Source: Clytia hemisphaerica (Eukaryota > Cnidaria > Hydrozoa > Leptothecata > Clytiidae). From it: 64,000 bases of DNA. The stretch is taken from the NCBI GenBank assembly GCA_902728285.1, contig CACVBU010001312.1, forward strand, positions 992,001 to 1,056,000. Reading direction: 5' to 3'. The notes under the pieces were generated by a model. That model did not search any database, was not told where the DNA came from, and saw only the letters and a program-made list of their open reading frames with translations. Position 1 is the stretch's first letter. Each line of letters starts with the position of its first letter. Of this stretch, positions 24,301-33,142 are shown in pieces. The position numbers were made by a program, and so were the translations under genes.

Positions 24301-25793
24301 TATATACAGTTGGTACACTTTCTAATTCGATTCGAGGGGGATTGGATTTCGAAAAATAGAGCGTATCGAATATTAGAACGTCGAATTAAAGAGTGCCAAC
24401 GAAAGTCTATTGCTATTTTCAGGTTCCATATTACTGTAACCAATTTATAACCTGATCCTAAAATAGTCTCACTTTCATGAAGTCTGGGATCAAATACTTG
24501 CTGAATATACATGGGACGATATTTGATATTTGACATTCCCGTTCTAACTTACTTTTAGAGTGCTGACATCCACTAACGGATTCATGCTCCCTTTGCTAAT
24601 TGCGGTTTTGTAGAAGTTTGTGATTCAAGACTATATTACTTTCTGATGGTTTTTCTTGTTCTTTGTAGCCATGTGCGGCGAAGGTGAATATTCGAAGAAT
24701 GGTATGAAAGGATCAAGCGGTTGTCTCTCCTGCCCTGAAGGCTCCTTCCAAAATGTTAAAGGACAAACACAATGTAAAATCTGCCCTGCAACTGGAGCCT
24801 CCGATAAAGGATCCAAAACTGAAAACGATTGCAAAGGTAAAAGAGACAAGGGCATGGTTTAATTCATTAAAAAGACTCCAGTCTCGTCAATGTTTCAATA
24901 ATTGGATACTTTAAATACTAAATATTGTTGTACATAATAAATAATAAAAAACGAATTGATCTTTAGTGGGTCCCTTTAAAATTTAACTCTTGTTCTCTTA
25001 TCAAAAATAACGTTAAGGGTAAATTTTAAATTTTTTTTTGAATAATTTCAGTGGTTCCTGCACGTATCGTTCAATTCAACTCGACTGCCACCTTCACTGC
25101 CGGTGGAAGTTTCCATATCAACTGTATTGCTATTGGCAACCCTGCACCACGTGTTGATATCAAGAGTACTGAACCACTCGGAGACGGTAGGTTTTACGGC
25201 CGTACCACTTACCAACGGTGGACCCCTACCAACTGGAAAAATAGGCCTAAGAATCCTGTTGTTGAAACATTCACATTAAAACGAGCTGAACCATCATAGG
25301 GCATAATACCCATAATACCCTGTATTTATTTAGCAGTTGACATTATAATTTGAAACCCCTACGTATATTATTTCCACTGGCGAAAAATAAGATGAATGTG
25401 TATTTGTAGAATGCGTGAATTTGTAATAAAAGGGTTAGGGTACTTTTTAAAACACCTCTAATTCTGGCCCATTTTATCAAGGCCTCCAGAGGACAGGTTG
25501 CAATTTAAAAAGCATACATGTGTTAAGCAACATAAAATAACAAATGTGTCCTTAAACGGAGTATATCATGAATAATATTTTCTCTCCTTCTAGCTTCAAA
25601 ACGAGGTCAACAGATACGAACATCTATTGCAACCGGTAAAGGATTTATCGTGCACCGTCAGTTGACCATCACAAATGCCACCGCCCAAGATATCGCAGTT
25701 TATGAGTGTGTTGCCAACAATTTGGCTGGTAGCACCGGTGGCAAAGATACCAGAGAGTGTCCAACAAAACTTTTTAAACCAGTCACGTTGTGA
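6396..25793 (+). CDS. Secreted discoidin-EGF-Sushi-HYR-Ig extracellular protein
   Basis: I assembled 22 exons: 6396-6456, 6850-6928, 8342-8423, 9010-9156, 9742-9886, 10051-10167, 10615-10764, 11149-11277, 11768-11908, 12231-12359, 12629-12775, 13148-13267, 13514-13642, 13958-14164, 14417-14620, 14905-15042, 15293-15631, 16115-16384, 16681-16836, 24669-24836, 25052-25186, 25594-25793. They total 3393 nt, or 1130 aa, with no internal stop. Introns 1 and 5-21 are phase 1; introns 2-4 are phases 2, 0 and 0. Exon 1 encodes a signal peptide ([18 protein letters not shown], probable cut before QP). Then follow a discoidin domain, eight EGF-like modules, two Sushi modules, HYR modules, a Cys-containing Sushi-like module, two ephrin-receptor-like Cys modules and one Ig-like domain. 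There is no transmembrane segment, so the product is probably an extracellular matrix or adhesion protein. The domains are familiar; I do not recognise the combination as a named protein. A BEL/Pao element sits in intron 19 in the sense direction. Confidence 0.82.
6850..9886 (+). other. Discoidin (F5/8 type C) domain exons
   Basis: Exons 2-5 encode about 150 residues from [18 protein letters not shown] to LRLELYGC, including WC-containing [23 protein letters not shown] and the closing RLRLE-type LYGC. These are the conserved blocks of F5/8C domains, which bind lipids, glycans or proteins. Unlike the rest of the gene, the three introns inside the domain are in phases 2, 0 and 0. Confidence 0.85.
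7410..8150. repeat. Modular repeat family A, intronic copy
   Basis: Within intron 2 of the secreted-protein gene. The motif around GACCGG/TGGTCT with flanking GTATTTTACAG or CTGTAAAATAC recurs at about 7478, 7660, 7792 and 7941, so the element is built of modules roughly 130-180 bp long. The whole stretch matches 57510-59830 in the same direction, where two other elements interrupt it. A poly-C run lies at about 8075-8090. Confidence 0.7.
10051..13642 (+). other. Array of eight EGF-like modules, seven calcium-binding type
   Basis: Exons 6-13 each encode one six-Cys EGF-like module. From exon 7 onward each starts with D-[IRK]-[DN]-E-C, the calcium-binding EGF signature. Every exon here is symmetrical (phase 1-1) and 120-150 nt long except the first (117 nt). 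The array should be a rod stiffened by calcium, by analogy with fibrillin and fibulin families. Confidence 0.85.
11913..11942. repeat. (GTTC)n microsatellite at a splice donor
   Basis: About seven GTTC units begin four bases after the donor GT of exon 9 (exon end 11908). Length variation here would lie beside the 5' splice site. Confidence 0.9.
13958..14620 (+). other. Two Sushi/CCP module exons
   Basis: Exons 14 (69 codons) and 15 (68 codons) each carry the early, middle and late Cys pattern of complement control modules, with [12 protein letters not shown]...[12 protein letters not shown]...W and IRCPKIAL...LLCQQDGKY. Both exons are symmetrical phase 1-1. Confidence 0.75.
14905..15631 (+). 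other. HYR-type module exons
   Basis: Exons 16 and 17 encode a region with [12 protein letters not shown], then [19 protein letters not shown] and a second Ig-fold-like stretch ending [20 protein letters not shown]. FxVxVxDxExPxIxxCP and the Y..SDA..N...C.F.V.V closing block are hyalin-repeat (HYR) signatures. The first module is split or atypical; the second is clear. Confidence 0.75.
16115..16836 (+). other. Sushi-like and first ephrin-receptor-like Cys module exons
   Basis: Exon 18 (90 codons) has a Cys pattern and NQWGYVPDC closing block like a divergent Sushi module. Exon 19 encodes [20 protein letters not shown]...[10 protein letters not shown], the GCC2/GCC3 (ephrin-receptor-like) Cys pattern. 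Its partner module is exon 20 (24669-24836: [11 protein letters not shown]...CKICP), now separated by the retrotransposon-bearing intron. Confidence 0.7.
16887..17344 (+). repeat. 5' LTR of the BEL/Pao element
   Basis: 458 bp, TGTAAGATAAATTC to CGACCACA. It contains the palindrome GATGACATCATC (about 17005-17020). It differs from the 3' LTR at two sites (TTTACAT versus TTTATAT; CTCAACAA versus CTCAAGAA). Confidence 0.93.
17404..18540 (+). pseudogene. BEL/Pao Gag, N-terminal part (frame 1)
   Basis: An ATG begins 60 nt inside the 5' LTR. The frame encodes about 345 residues of Gag-like sequence: an acidic, Ser/Thr/Pro-rich start followed by long charged helices. The last 30 or so residues before the stop at 18540 look out of frame, and homologous sequence continues in the next frame from about 18437. 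This indicates a one-base shift near 18440-18455. No enzymatic motif lies here, as expected for Gag. Confidence 0.75.
18437..18742 (+). pseudogene. BEL/Pao Gag, middle part (frame 2)
   Basis: About 95 residues matching the conserved Gag core of BEL/Pao elements ([20 protein letters not shown], then a helical stretch with IWKRL...YG). The frame closes at TAA 18740-18742, soon after a second one-base shift at about 18715-18722; the downstream frame is open across that point. The ATG at the left edge is not a likely real start. Recognition rests on the family pattern. Confidence 0.7.
18759..23765 (+). CDS. BEL/Pao Gag C-terminus and Pol polyprotein
   Basis: One open frame of 1668 codons. Order, with residues counted from 18759: a TGPS-rich linker (about 113-128), Cys/His-rich region (about 133-223), aspartic protease with FDNG in place of the usual D-S/T-G (Asp near 295), reverse transcriptase with YVDD at 21039-21050 (residue 761), the Pao-specific region, RNase H with VDFADAS (near 943) and SRAELLA-like [10 protein letters not shown], integrase with an HHCC zinc motif (near 1288-1335) and a DDE core (VDLCGPF near 1361, LLIDAGSQ near 1424, Glu in NEHGRVERK near 1468), and a C-terminal domain (VGDIVLF). 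Real translation would begin upstream in Gag; the ATG is an arbitrary left edge. These enzymes copy element RNA into DNA and insert it. Confidence 0.92.
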   Translation: MSFITQLINTIKDLVSLAKTHDIENNLYFGDGLNNIYALLGDARCTRWFSSVCDLDLNEKQQWSHLIDFLEKEVKVQQQRALVNLQEDKPPKKPSLPRGSGGYHTPSPNPPPSTGPSTGPSTGPSTGSSQSKCYFCDGNCKDQHVPTKGPGGSMVIQYFACKDFTDKTPAERLSTLWKKGLCHQCLLPGAKRQDLKHKNGQCQHDFICKHPSHQQYTVKHHVLVCEEHKATQENEELLNKFKSRFINRNPSLQSFSRDIQLSFFTANGAEQPSVVGIYLLQQITVNNQTFTIFFDNGCSDFVITKDAVERLGRHATKVGDGSFQISGIGGATTSSNHGVYTVNIPLANGQLATMTGVCLDKLTQTFPTYQLGEAESTIRQAFHENPSYLPRLPKSVGGDVDMMIGMEYFKFHPHIIFRLANGLSIFESVFKGADGSLGIIGGPHQSFAESHKQHFGQFNTSTFKSNLSYQSLVAFDTSCFHINSMKNFEASENVGSEITYRCVTCRDCKACKSHIEDISIKEEVEQDLIKRSITINTESKVVTAKLPFIHEPSIKLSSNEDKALKIYYQQLRKLNKAENLTDKQDIILSEKKMQDLGYVDYVENLPESVQQSLSNQLHHFIPWRAVWKPNSVSTPCRVVFDASSPTPTGNSLNDILAKGINSLNRLQDIALRWRIHASAFTTDVRKMYNTIRLDVSHWQYQRYLWQENLSFDERPKEKVIKTLIYGVRSSGNQAEYALREVAKLSSNQFPEAAEIVHNDMYVDDCVSGESSKKLAIQRTQELETISNGGGFMLKGVVISGEDPPTSMSDDGSSVFVAGMKWWPKEDQLSIHIPPMNFSAKKRGKKSTLRLNQIPDKLTRRHCVSRTGEVFDLLGLLCPITASLKLDLHQLVTRKLDWDDQIPDDLHPLWISNFEMMEELDSLRFNRTIVPEDATNLDLTTVDFADASKSLICVSIYARFKRRCGSYSSQLVFSRSKLVPEGTSQPRAELLAALLNAHTSEIVRRSFKKWHQSSTKLTDSQITLYWISNETKSLKQYVRSRVIEILRFTNRNDWYHIKGEDMLADIGTRRGTSINEINNKSEWFNGSAFLSLELDKMPIKTVSEIKMTAAEEKEAQLETYNISTATSYVVYSPTSSSKIAEEVQIRLQFSNYIINPNKYRFNKVIRILALMIKFIHQLRLSHKGFIKFHSNSSLKDVLPTEEEIRQAKLYFFKKSTEELKHFTSSKKFQDISHEKDGIIYHTERVLNMNDTTIVGRFNQSIKDLTSTSFVVPMLEKFSPVGIAIINEFHWNHPSANHSGVETSLRYVNKEAYILEGRSIVKLIRKLCQRCRYILKKTLDVVMGPVSKHVLNIALPFYTTQVDLCGPFDCYSHHHKRTTIKIWFLVFCCSTTTTTSIKIMEDYSTQSFVQSFIRFSCDVGYPKTLLIDAGSQLICGCENMKFDFHDAKYQLHTNQSVDFKVCPVGGHNEHGRVERKIKEIKLSLEKIFVKSKLSIMQWETVAASISNSINDMPIVIGSTTSDLENLDIITPNRLKLGRNNARSPTEPLLIESNPSKIIDDNRKIFQSWFENWLLSHVPKLINQQKWFRTDDALNVGDIVLFLKNDSVLCSTYQYGMVSELEMSNDGIVRRVIVKYKNSNEKVFRETKRSIRTLIVINRSNEMNFINEIQN
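19094..19142 (+). repeat. 12-bp minisatellite inside the BEL/Pao frame
   Basis: Four to five copies of CCATCAACTGGA encode repeated Thr-Gly-Pro-Ser. The unit length is a multiple of three, so copy number changes keep the frame. Confidence 0.85.
23819..23826 (+). promoter_or_regulatory. Polypurine tract of the BEL/Pao element
   Basis: GGGGGGAG directly abuts the 3' LTR. This is the expected plus-strand primer site for LTR element reverse transcription. Confidence 0.8.
23827..24284 (+). repeat. 3' LTR of the BEL/Pao element
   Basis: 458 bp, same start and end as the 5' LTR, followed by the target duplication TATGC. Confidence 0.93.
25052..25793 (+). other. C-terminal Ig-like domain exons
   Basis: Exons 21 and 22 encode an immunoglobulin C2-like domain with first Cys in [13 protein letters not shown] and second in [13 protein letters not shown], the D-x-A-x-Y-x-C signature. 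The usual core Trp is replaced (RVDIKS). The protein ends with TGA at 25791-25793. If the donor at 25187 were not used, the frame would run on to a stop near 25299. Confidence 0.75.
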
Positions 25794-26498
25794 TGTTTTA
25801 AAGATTTATTTTATTAAATGATAACTATTTTTGTTATAAGAGTTTAAGGGGTTAATATACGAAATATATTCTTCATAATAATACAATTACTATTACTTTG
25901 CCTGATTTTCTTTATTGAATCCGTTGATGAGACTATGCATCTGACTTTGAACACATTCGCCTGAGGTAGGGGCAATGAGCTTGAAGACCGATAGAAAAAA
26001 GAATCTTAATATTAATTTTGAATTCAGAATTCAGTCATTATTTCTTTTTGATTAACCATTAGAAGTTTTTTCCTTGTTCCAGATGAATGAAGGTTTGAAA
26101 TAAAAAGAGAAGATTAATGCTCAATATGATTTTCGCTGTATAACAAAACAGAAATAAACCTCTTCGAAAAACAAAAGAATTATTGTTTTCTATTGGCTAC
26201 TTTTCGATTTGGAAGAATAAAGTTTTCGAACGAGTGTAATTAGAAACCGCACGTGACACCGATTATAAACCAACCAATCAATGTGCAACGGATTGCCAAT
26301 AACAATGGAAGAAAAGAAAATACTCACCCATTTGGAAATCATTTAGAAATTGTCGAATCTGAGTCTCTACAGATAATTCAGGCAACAAGCATTGAAGACT
26401 TGACTTTCAGATTGAGCACATTCCAAACATCCACATAAACCTTCTCAGAAACCAGTAAACTGTTGAGTGTGACCAGAAAAAACGTATAAAGGACGATC
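25794..26498. other. Spacer between secreted-protein and CAT genes
   Basis: 3' flank of the secreted-protein gene and 5' flank of the transporter gene. A 61-codon frame at 26253-26438 ends before the transporter start and shows no family feature. No repeat was recognised. Confidence 0.5.
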
Positions 26499-29400
26499 AT
26501 GGGTGCAGCTTTGGTCGCGTTCAAGAGATGCAAGAAACTAGACCAGCCTCGTGTTTTGAAAGGAGGTCTACCTCGTGTTTTGGGCGTTGTTGATTTAACT
26601 TTTCTTGGTGTTGGTTCGACTTTAGGTGCAGGTGTTTACGTGGTCGCTGCTGATATCGCTAAGCGCAAAGCTGGCCCTGGAGTGATTCTATCCTTTCTAA
26701 TAGCAGCTATAGCTTCATTCTTATGTGGACTCTGTTACTCTGAATTCGGAGCTCGCGTTCCTAAAGCGGGGTCCGCTTACGTTTATGCTTACGTCACGAT
26801 TGGGGAGTTAGTAGCATTCATTATTGGTTGGAATCTAGTTTTGGAGTATCTGATTGGAGCTGCAGCTGTGGCGAGTGCTTGGAGCTTATACATCGATTCT
26901 CTGGCAAACAATGAAATCAGTTATGGTATTAGAAACTGGATAGCTGCATGGGATACACCTGGCATCAGCGCTTATCCAAATTTCCTGGCGTTTGTTTTAT
27001 GTTTATTCATAATGGTTGTGTTAATCTTGGGCGTCCGCCTGTCTTCCCTTTTTAATACCGCCATGACGGTTATCAACTTAGCTATCTTATTATTCATCAT
27101 ATGTGTCGGACTTTTATTATCTCATCCGTCGAATTGGAGCCCATTTCTACCGTACGGATTTACAGGTGTTTTACGTGGGTCTGCATCTGCGTTTTTCGCG
27201 TTCGTCGGTTTTGATGTCATCGCTACATCAGCAGAGGAAGTTAAAAACCCGTCAAAAACAATACCAATTTCGATATTCGCAACCTTATTAATTTGCTTGT
27301 TCTTCTATGCTGGAGTTGGAGCTGTATTAACACTATTGGTTCCTTATCATGAACTCAAAGCCGATGCAGCATTACCTGAAGCTTTTCACCAACGAGGCGT
27401 GCGCTGGGCCAAATATGTTATCGGTGTAGGTGCAGTAGCGGGATTGACAGCCAGCACGGCAAGTAGTATGTTACCAGTACCTCGATTACTTTACTCGATG
27501 GCTGACGATGGACTTTTATTCCCTTTTCTTGGAATAGTTAGCAAAGCTACCAATACTCCTGTTTTCGGGACAATTCTAACTGGCGTTCTAGCTAGTTTAC
27601 TTGCCTTCTATTTTGATCTGTCACATCTGGTCGAAATGATGTCAATTGGTACTCTACAAGCTTACACAATGGTTTCGATATGCGTCTTGTTGCTACGTTA
27701 CCAGTCTACACCAGTTGGGATGATCGATAAAGAAAATGGCGGCTTCGAAGCTTTAACGAACGAATCTATAGTCATGGAAAAAGAAATGATTCGACTCTCT
27801 CCTACAAAACGCTCATTCATGTTGGTTAAAACAGCAACATGTGTTGCTTTCATTGCTATACTGGCATTAACATGGCTTCTAGCTAACAATGGTTTAGAAT
27901 TGCTTCACGGTTACTTTTGGTGTGTCTCAATGTTTTTCTTTTTCTTTGGATTGATAGCCGTCTCAACGACAGTCATCTGTTTACAACCACAAAATCAATT
28001 CGACTTACCGTTCAGCACACCAATGGTACCATTCATACCACTTTTGTCCATTTTCTTCAACTCCTTTCTCATGATGTCGTTGACAGCATTGACGTGGGCT
28101 CGATTCATCATCTGGATGACTATAGGTAAGGCAATTAAAAAATTTCAAGTTCACTGTAACTGATGATAACGTGAAGAAGTGTGTCACAAACCCAGTGAGA
28201 CCCCCGCCCCAGTTTGGCCTAAGTTTCGTCCCCACTGGGAAATTGACTTTGATTTCATTTCAAAGAACTGTACCTCCAAACCATCCCCACTAGTTTTTTG
28301 AGCTGAAAACGACTTTGATTTCCCACTGGTTCAATTGGGGCACTGAGACAGAGGTGTAGGAAAGCACACATTTTTCGAAAGCCAGTTTGATTGCAAATCT
28401 TTTGTTATAATAAAGAATTTAAATCTTATTGTAGTAATTCAAAATTCATTTAGATGATTTTAAGGCGATATATATAAAACCTGTTCTGCCTATTTTAATG
28501 GCATCCAGGGTTTAGTGAAATTTTTCATAAGCGAGATTTGACCATGGAATTATTATAGACACTGGATTAACAAACTGATTTCTCATGTTCAAGCCTTGTC
28601 CGCAGTAACGACAATAGTGTTCACCCTCCTTCAACCATTGATTTTTCATAGCATTTTCATTGTATTTCTCATCGAAATACACTTATCCAATTCCCAAATG
28701 AAACTTTAAGCTCTCCTCCGAGACTCAAACTCATCTAATTAATTGCTAATTATACGTCGTTATGACGTTTTAAAATGCAAGAAAGATGCAAAAACATACT
28801 ATTTATAAGAAATTGAATATTGACACCAGAAATTTTTAAGACTATTAATCATTTTTCAAAATCAGAATCCTTCGAGTCGCCATGACAGTTGTCCTTTGCG
28901 GACAAAGCCAGTACTTACATGGATTGTTTTCTGAAAAAGATGTTAGAAACAATAGAAAGACAAAACTTGACTCTCCACCGTTTCATTCGATGTTTATCCA
29001 GATTCTCTATAATAAATCCATGATTTGACCAAAAGAGTCGTTAGGAACGATTATTTTCATTTTGAGCCCAACATTTACTCTCAGTAACTACACTGTTACA
29101 AAGGGGGCACAGTTGCAGTTTGAAACAGAACCAGTTATTTACTCTGAAAACTAGATTAGACGGGGTGGTTACATAACAATTTTATCTATGACTAAATGTG
29201 ATGTTTCAACATACACGCTTTTTTTATAAGAATAATGTTTTTCATTTCATCATGGATATTCTTAACTTTTTTGGGAAAATCATCCTAACATATTCTTACA
29301 GCATTCTTAGGTTAAAATCCTAATTCAGACTAGATTCAACATTTAGTACATACGTCTCAAGCATAAAATGGCATTTTTGTGAAAGGAGAGAGCCTTACTT

Positions 29401-32400
29401 GAGGGTAATTGACAACTTATAATTGAACATGCTCTAAAAATGGCATTCTTAGCTTGAGTAGCAAAATTCCATGATGGTGATATTCTTAGCATTATTCCTA
29501 TTTTTTTTTGCCATTTTCATCATGGACATTCTTATAAAGTGTATTCTTATAAAAAAGCGTGTGTGTAATAACCAGACAATTAAAAAGTCGAGATTTAAGG
29601 GAGAAATCATCTAATTCAATCTTATGACCAAAATTTTACAAAAAATGATTTTCAATGAAATGTTCACAGTTTACGATCCGAAGTATGACATTAAATGCAA
29701 ATTTACGTCTATTAGCTTAATAATTTGAGCAATTTTGTATAAAAAATGATAATCGATGATAGTTGATCGTTGACATACGCTTCAAAAATTAATTGTGAGA
29801 TAGAAACAATTTTTAGAGATTCTGTCAAACTTCTCCAAAAGGGGCGTTGTTTGTAGGTTCATAGACGAAACTTCAAAATTTGCAAAAAAAATATGATAAA
29901 AATAAAGTTAATAGATAAATTCACGTATGAAAAGTCGCTCATTTCATTTTTTAATGGATATTTTTTAATTAAAAAACCTTCTGCTTTCCACAAAGTCCCT
30001 CTCCAAATAAGAATGGAGTAAAAATAGAAGTTTTTTACACCCTCATCGATTAAGTGCCGGTAAGGATTAGTTTATCAAAGAAAATAATTCAAAATTTGAT
30101 TGCTTTTTTCCTCCCTTGGACTACCATTTTGTGTACTATAACAGCAAAAAGCCTACTTACACGAACAATTGAAATTGTTGCAATAAAAGATATTTTGCAA
30201 TTTTCAATAACATGAAGTTTTTGGAATACGTTTTTAAAAGTAAGAGAACTCAGACAAAATTTGAATATGAAAGAGACTAAAAAACACGATATTAAATGTG
30301 CGAAAATAAGCTTTTTCAAAAGAAAAGGGAATTATTCAAAAGGCGATTCCGTGAAAGAAACCCAAAAATACGGAGAAAAATAACGAGAGCTTTTAAAAAC
30401 CATACGATGTCAAATTGTCGCTGTCTGTTTGTCAGCAGAAAAGAACTAAAAGAAAGACTTCTTAAGATTTGAAATGAATTTAATTCATTATTCTCAGACA
30501 GTCTATAATATTCTACAATCCTTCGAGAGAGAATAAATCAACAAATATTGTGAAAGACTTCTTTTCTTGATACGCTTATAGAAAAGACTTCTCTTATACG
30601 AATTCATAGGTGTGTTTGTACACTAAAACCCTCATTTAAAACTGTACAGATTCTTATTTGCTTATCAACCTTTAGCGCCGCGAGGAACCTGGTAACGAGC
30701 GTGACACGGGGCATTTAAACACACGGTATTTTGGTTAGCGTCTAAAATCATGAATTTATTATAGACACTGGATAAACAACGGATAAAACGGTGGAGAGCG
30801 AAGCATTGCCTTTCTTTTGTTTAAGAAAACAATCGAGGATCTAGCTTTGTCCGCAAAGGACAACTGTCATGGTGGCTCGAAGTTCTCTGATTTTGAAAAT
30901 TGATTAATAATGTCATTTCTAAAAAGTTCTCTATCTTTATCTTTTTGTACTTTTACTCGCTAAAAATTTGGAAATAAATGCTAAAATACTTAACGGATAC
31001 ATGTATTAAATCTGTTGTGACAAAAACATCATCAGACAAGAAAAATCAAACAATAGGCCTAAAATGTTTATGTTTCTTTTCTTTAAAGTTGATGCAAAGT
31101 AGTACAATGTGTACTTAGCTCGAGGCTAATCAATATCAACGACATCTTTCTGAGAAGAGCTAAGATCGACATATATTAGACTTGAGTGTCACGGCTTCAC
31201 TGTGGTATGAAAATATTTTGGAGGCTCGTGGTGGATCGGTGGTTTTATTGAGGTTAAATTTTGAAAATTTCTGGTGTCAGCATTCAATTTTTCATACATA
31301 GCATGTTTTTCGCATCTTTCTCGCAACTTGAAACGTCGTAACGACACGTAATTAGCAATTATTTTGATGTGTTCGCCTCTCTAAGGAAAACCTAACTTTC
31401 ATTTGGGAATTGGAATGACTGTGTTAAGATGAAAAAAATGATTAAAATGTTACGAAAAATCGTTTAATGAAGGAAGGAGAGTGAACAATAATGTCATTAC
31501 TGCGGACAAGGCTAGAACATGAGAAATCGATGAAAATATAGTTCGTTGGTTATCCAGTGTTTATAAAAAATTCTTGCTAAAATGAATCAGGTCAAAAGCG
31601 GAAGAACATTTTCATGCGAGGCATATTTTCCATGAAGCACGAACTATTTATAGCATTTGAACAAAACTTCGCCTAAAGTGATAAAAAGAAATCCTACAAG
31701 CCTCGCAAGCCGACCGAGCTGTTAGGAGATGAAAGAATGATGGCGCTGATCGTTTAGAGGTTTAGATATTTGATGAATGTCAAACACATGCTCATTACTG
31801 TACGTGTTTTTTATAAGAAACAAGTTTATGCATTTAGGATGAAAATCGACGAAATTTAAGAACATCGTAACAACATTGCCAGTCTCAGCTCAGAAAAAAT
31901 TGACTAAAGAACCAAGAAACGAAGAACCTTGATTTGGATTTTGGATTTTTGACTTTTAGAATTAAGAACTTGTTTAAGAACATTTAAAACTGGAAATTAC
32001 CAAGAAAATAAGCACATCCAGCCTCAGCCATAATTTAGGTATTTTAATAAAAAACACTTGCACAGCAAAACTCTTATTTCAACAGGGTGTCCGTAATAAG
32101 TACACCCTTACAACATGTCTTTGAAAAGAGGCATTTTGTACACATATTGCCAGAGCAAATGTAATAAAGTACTCCTTATACTGAGTTAAAAAAGACTTTC
32201 ATACATCGAATCAATGTCCGTTATACACTTTCTTGGAAGTAATTATATGTGCAGTTTTATTTTCAGTAAAGTTGTTAAATTTTAACGAAGTTTAACTTTA
32301 GTTTATAAATCAATCCTTTATAGTCATTGATGGTAGATAAGATTGAAAAGGAAGCAAAGGGGTGAGAAAAACTATTTTGGCCTTCGGACGCAACGTTAGG

Positions 32401-33142
32401 CCCCCGTCCAATTTTTATTTTTAATTAAATAATTTTTCCTTGTAAAAGTCTCAAATTCAATAGTGACTAATTTTGAGAAAGGGAAGCATTCTCAAAGAGA
32501 ATTGTCAATCAGAAAAAAATAATAGTATGTTCTAAAAATCGATTGATTCAAATGTGGGAAATTGATATTTAAAATCGTAGAAGCTTCCATTTTCGCTCGC
32601 TACAGAGAATCTAACTGGCGACATAACAAAAGACAAAAGTTGGCTTATAAAATTTTGTTCAATATTATGTTAAGAAAAATATCCATTTTAAATGTTTCTG
32701 TCCTTTTTTTCAATATACTTTTAAAGCACCATAATTTCTTTTTTTGAATAGAAAAATAATTTTAATCCCTTTGACCCTTGATTCAATTTTAATTGAATTT
32801 TTCATCCATTTTGACCAAATTTGGGGGCTAAAAGTTTTTCTTATTTTTCATAGCATTGTTATCGTCTTTTCCGGATTCTAGCCCAGTCTCCCTTATTCAT
32901 TTTCTTCTTTTTGTTTTGTTACAAATTAAACACGTCATAGCTTGTTTTCAAAATAAGTGACAAGCTTTAACATAACAAATCTTCAGTTCATCTTAACAAA
33001 AGAAACACTATCTTTCAATTGTTTTGAATATTTTGTCACCGTATTAGGTTTGACAATATATTTATTCTATGGTGTGCAACACAGTCGTGAAGATCCCAAG
33101 AATAAAACCCAGACCCGAAGAAGAGACACAACCGACCAATGA
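26499..33142 (+). CDS. Cationic amino acid transporter, SLC7 CAT subfamily
   Basis: Two exons, 26499-28125 and 33048-33142, joined in phase 1 (donor TATAG|GTAAG, acceptor GTATTAG|GTTTG), give 573 aa. The long exon encodes nearly the whole permease: DLTFLGVGSTLGAGVYVVA (TM1), GARVPKAGSAYVYAYVTIGE, GWNLVLEYLIGAAAVASAWS, FFAFVGFDVIATSAEEVKNP and SMADDGLLFP are CAT landmarks. About 14 membrane segments are expected. Reading through the donor would end in a poor tail (KAIKKFQVHCN). The downstream exon instead gives GLTIYLFYGVQHSRE, the typical last TM and C-tail of CATs. The family moves arginine, lysine and ornithine across the plasma membrane; the orthology group (SLC7A1-4 or A14) cannot be fixed here. 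The start ATG precedes the usual short cytosolic N-terminus. Confidence 0.88.
28544..29021. mobile_element. Inverted-repeat element family B, copy 1, 9-bp duplication
   Basis: In the CAT intron. Ends ATGGAATTATTATAGACAC and, complemented, ATGGATTTATTATAGAGAA. The perfect 9-bp repeat GATTTGACC flanks it at 28535-28543 and 29022-29030. The 478-bp body has no coding frame. Both arms carry a GTCCGCA motif. It is a non-autonomous DNA transposon; 9-bp duplications are typical of Mutator-like elements, but that assignment is tentative. Confidence 0.72.
29213..29564. repeat. Fold-back element, ACACG-T-run family
   Basis: Left end ACACGCTTTTTTTATAAGAA and right end its near complement. Arms contain several ATTCTTA/TAAGAAT and CATGATG motifs. 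Related to the elements at 4882, 31802 and 34746. Confidence 0.6.
30750..31575. mobile_element. Inverted-repeat element family B, copy 2, inverted and longer
   Basis: Ends ATGAATTTATTATAGACAC and, complemented, AAGAATTTTTTATAAACAC. It matches copy 1 (28544-29021) in reverse orientation, with about 300 extra bases at about 30950-31260 not present in copy 1. Flanks TCTAAAATC (30741-30749) and GCTAAAATG (31576-31584) agree at 7 of 9 positions, a decayed 9-bp duplication. Confidence 0.65.
31802..32059. repeat. Fold-back element, ACGTG-T-run family
   Basis: Left end ACGTGTTTTTTATAAGAAAC and right end, complemented, AAGTGTTTTTTATTAAAA. Internal AAGAAC repeats and a CAGCCTCAG motif resemble the other members. 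Confidence 0.45.

Noticed and set aside
26253..26438. 61-codon open frame upstream of the CAT gene
   Set aside because: No family motif and length expected by chance; it most likely lies in the 5' flank or untranslated region.
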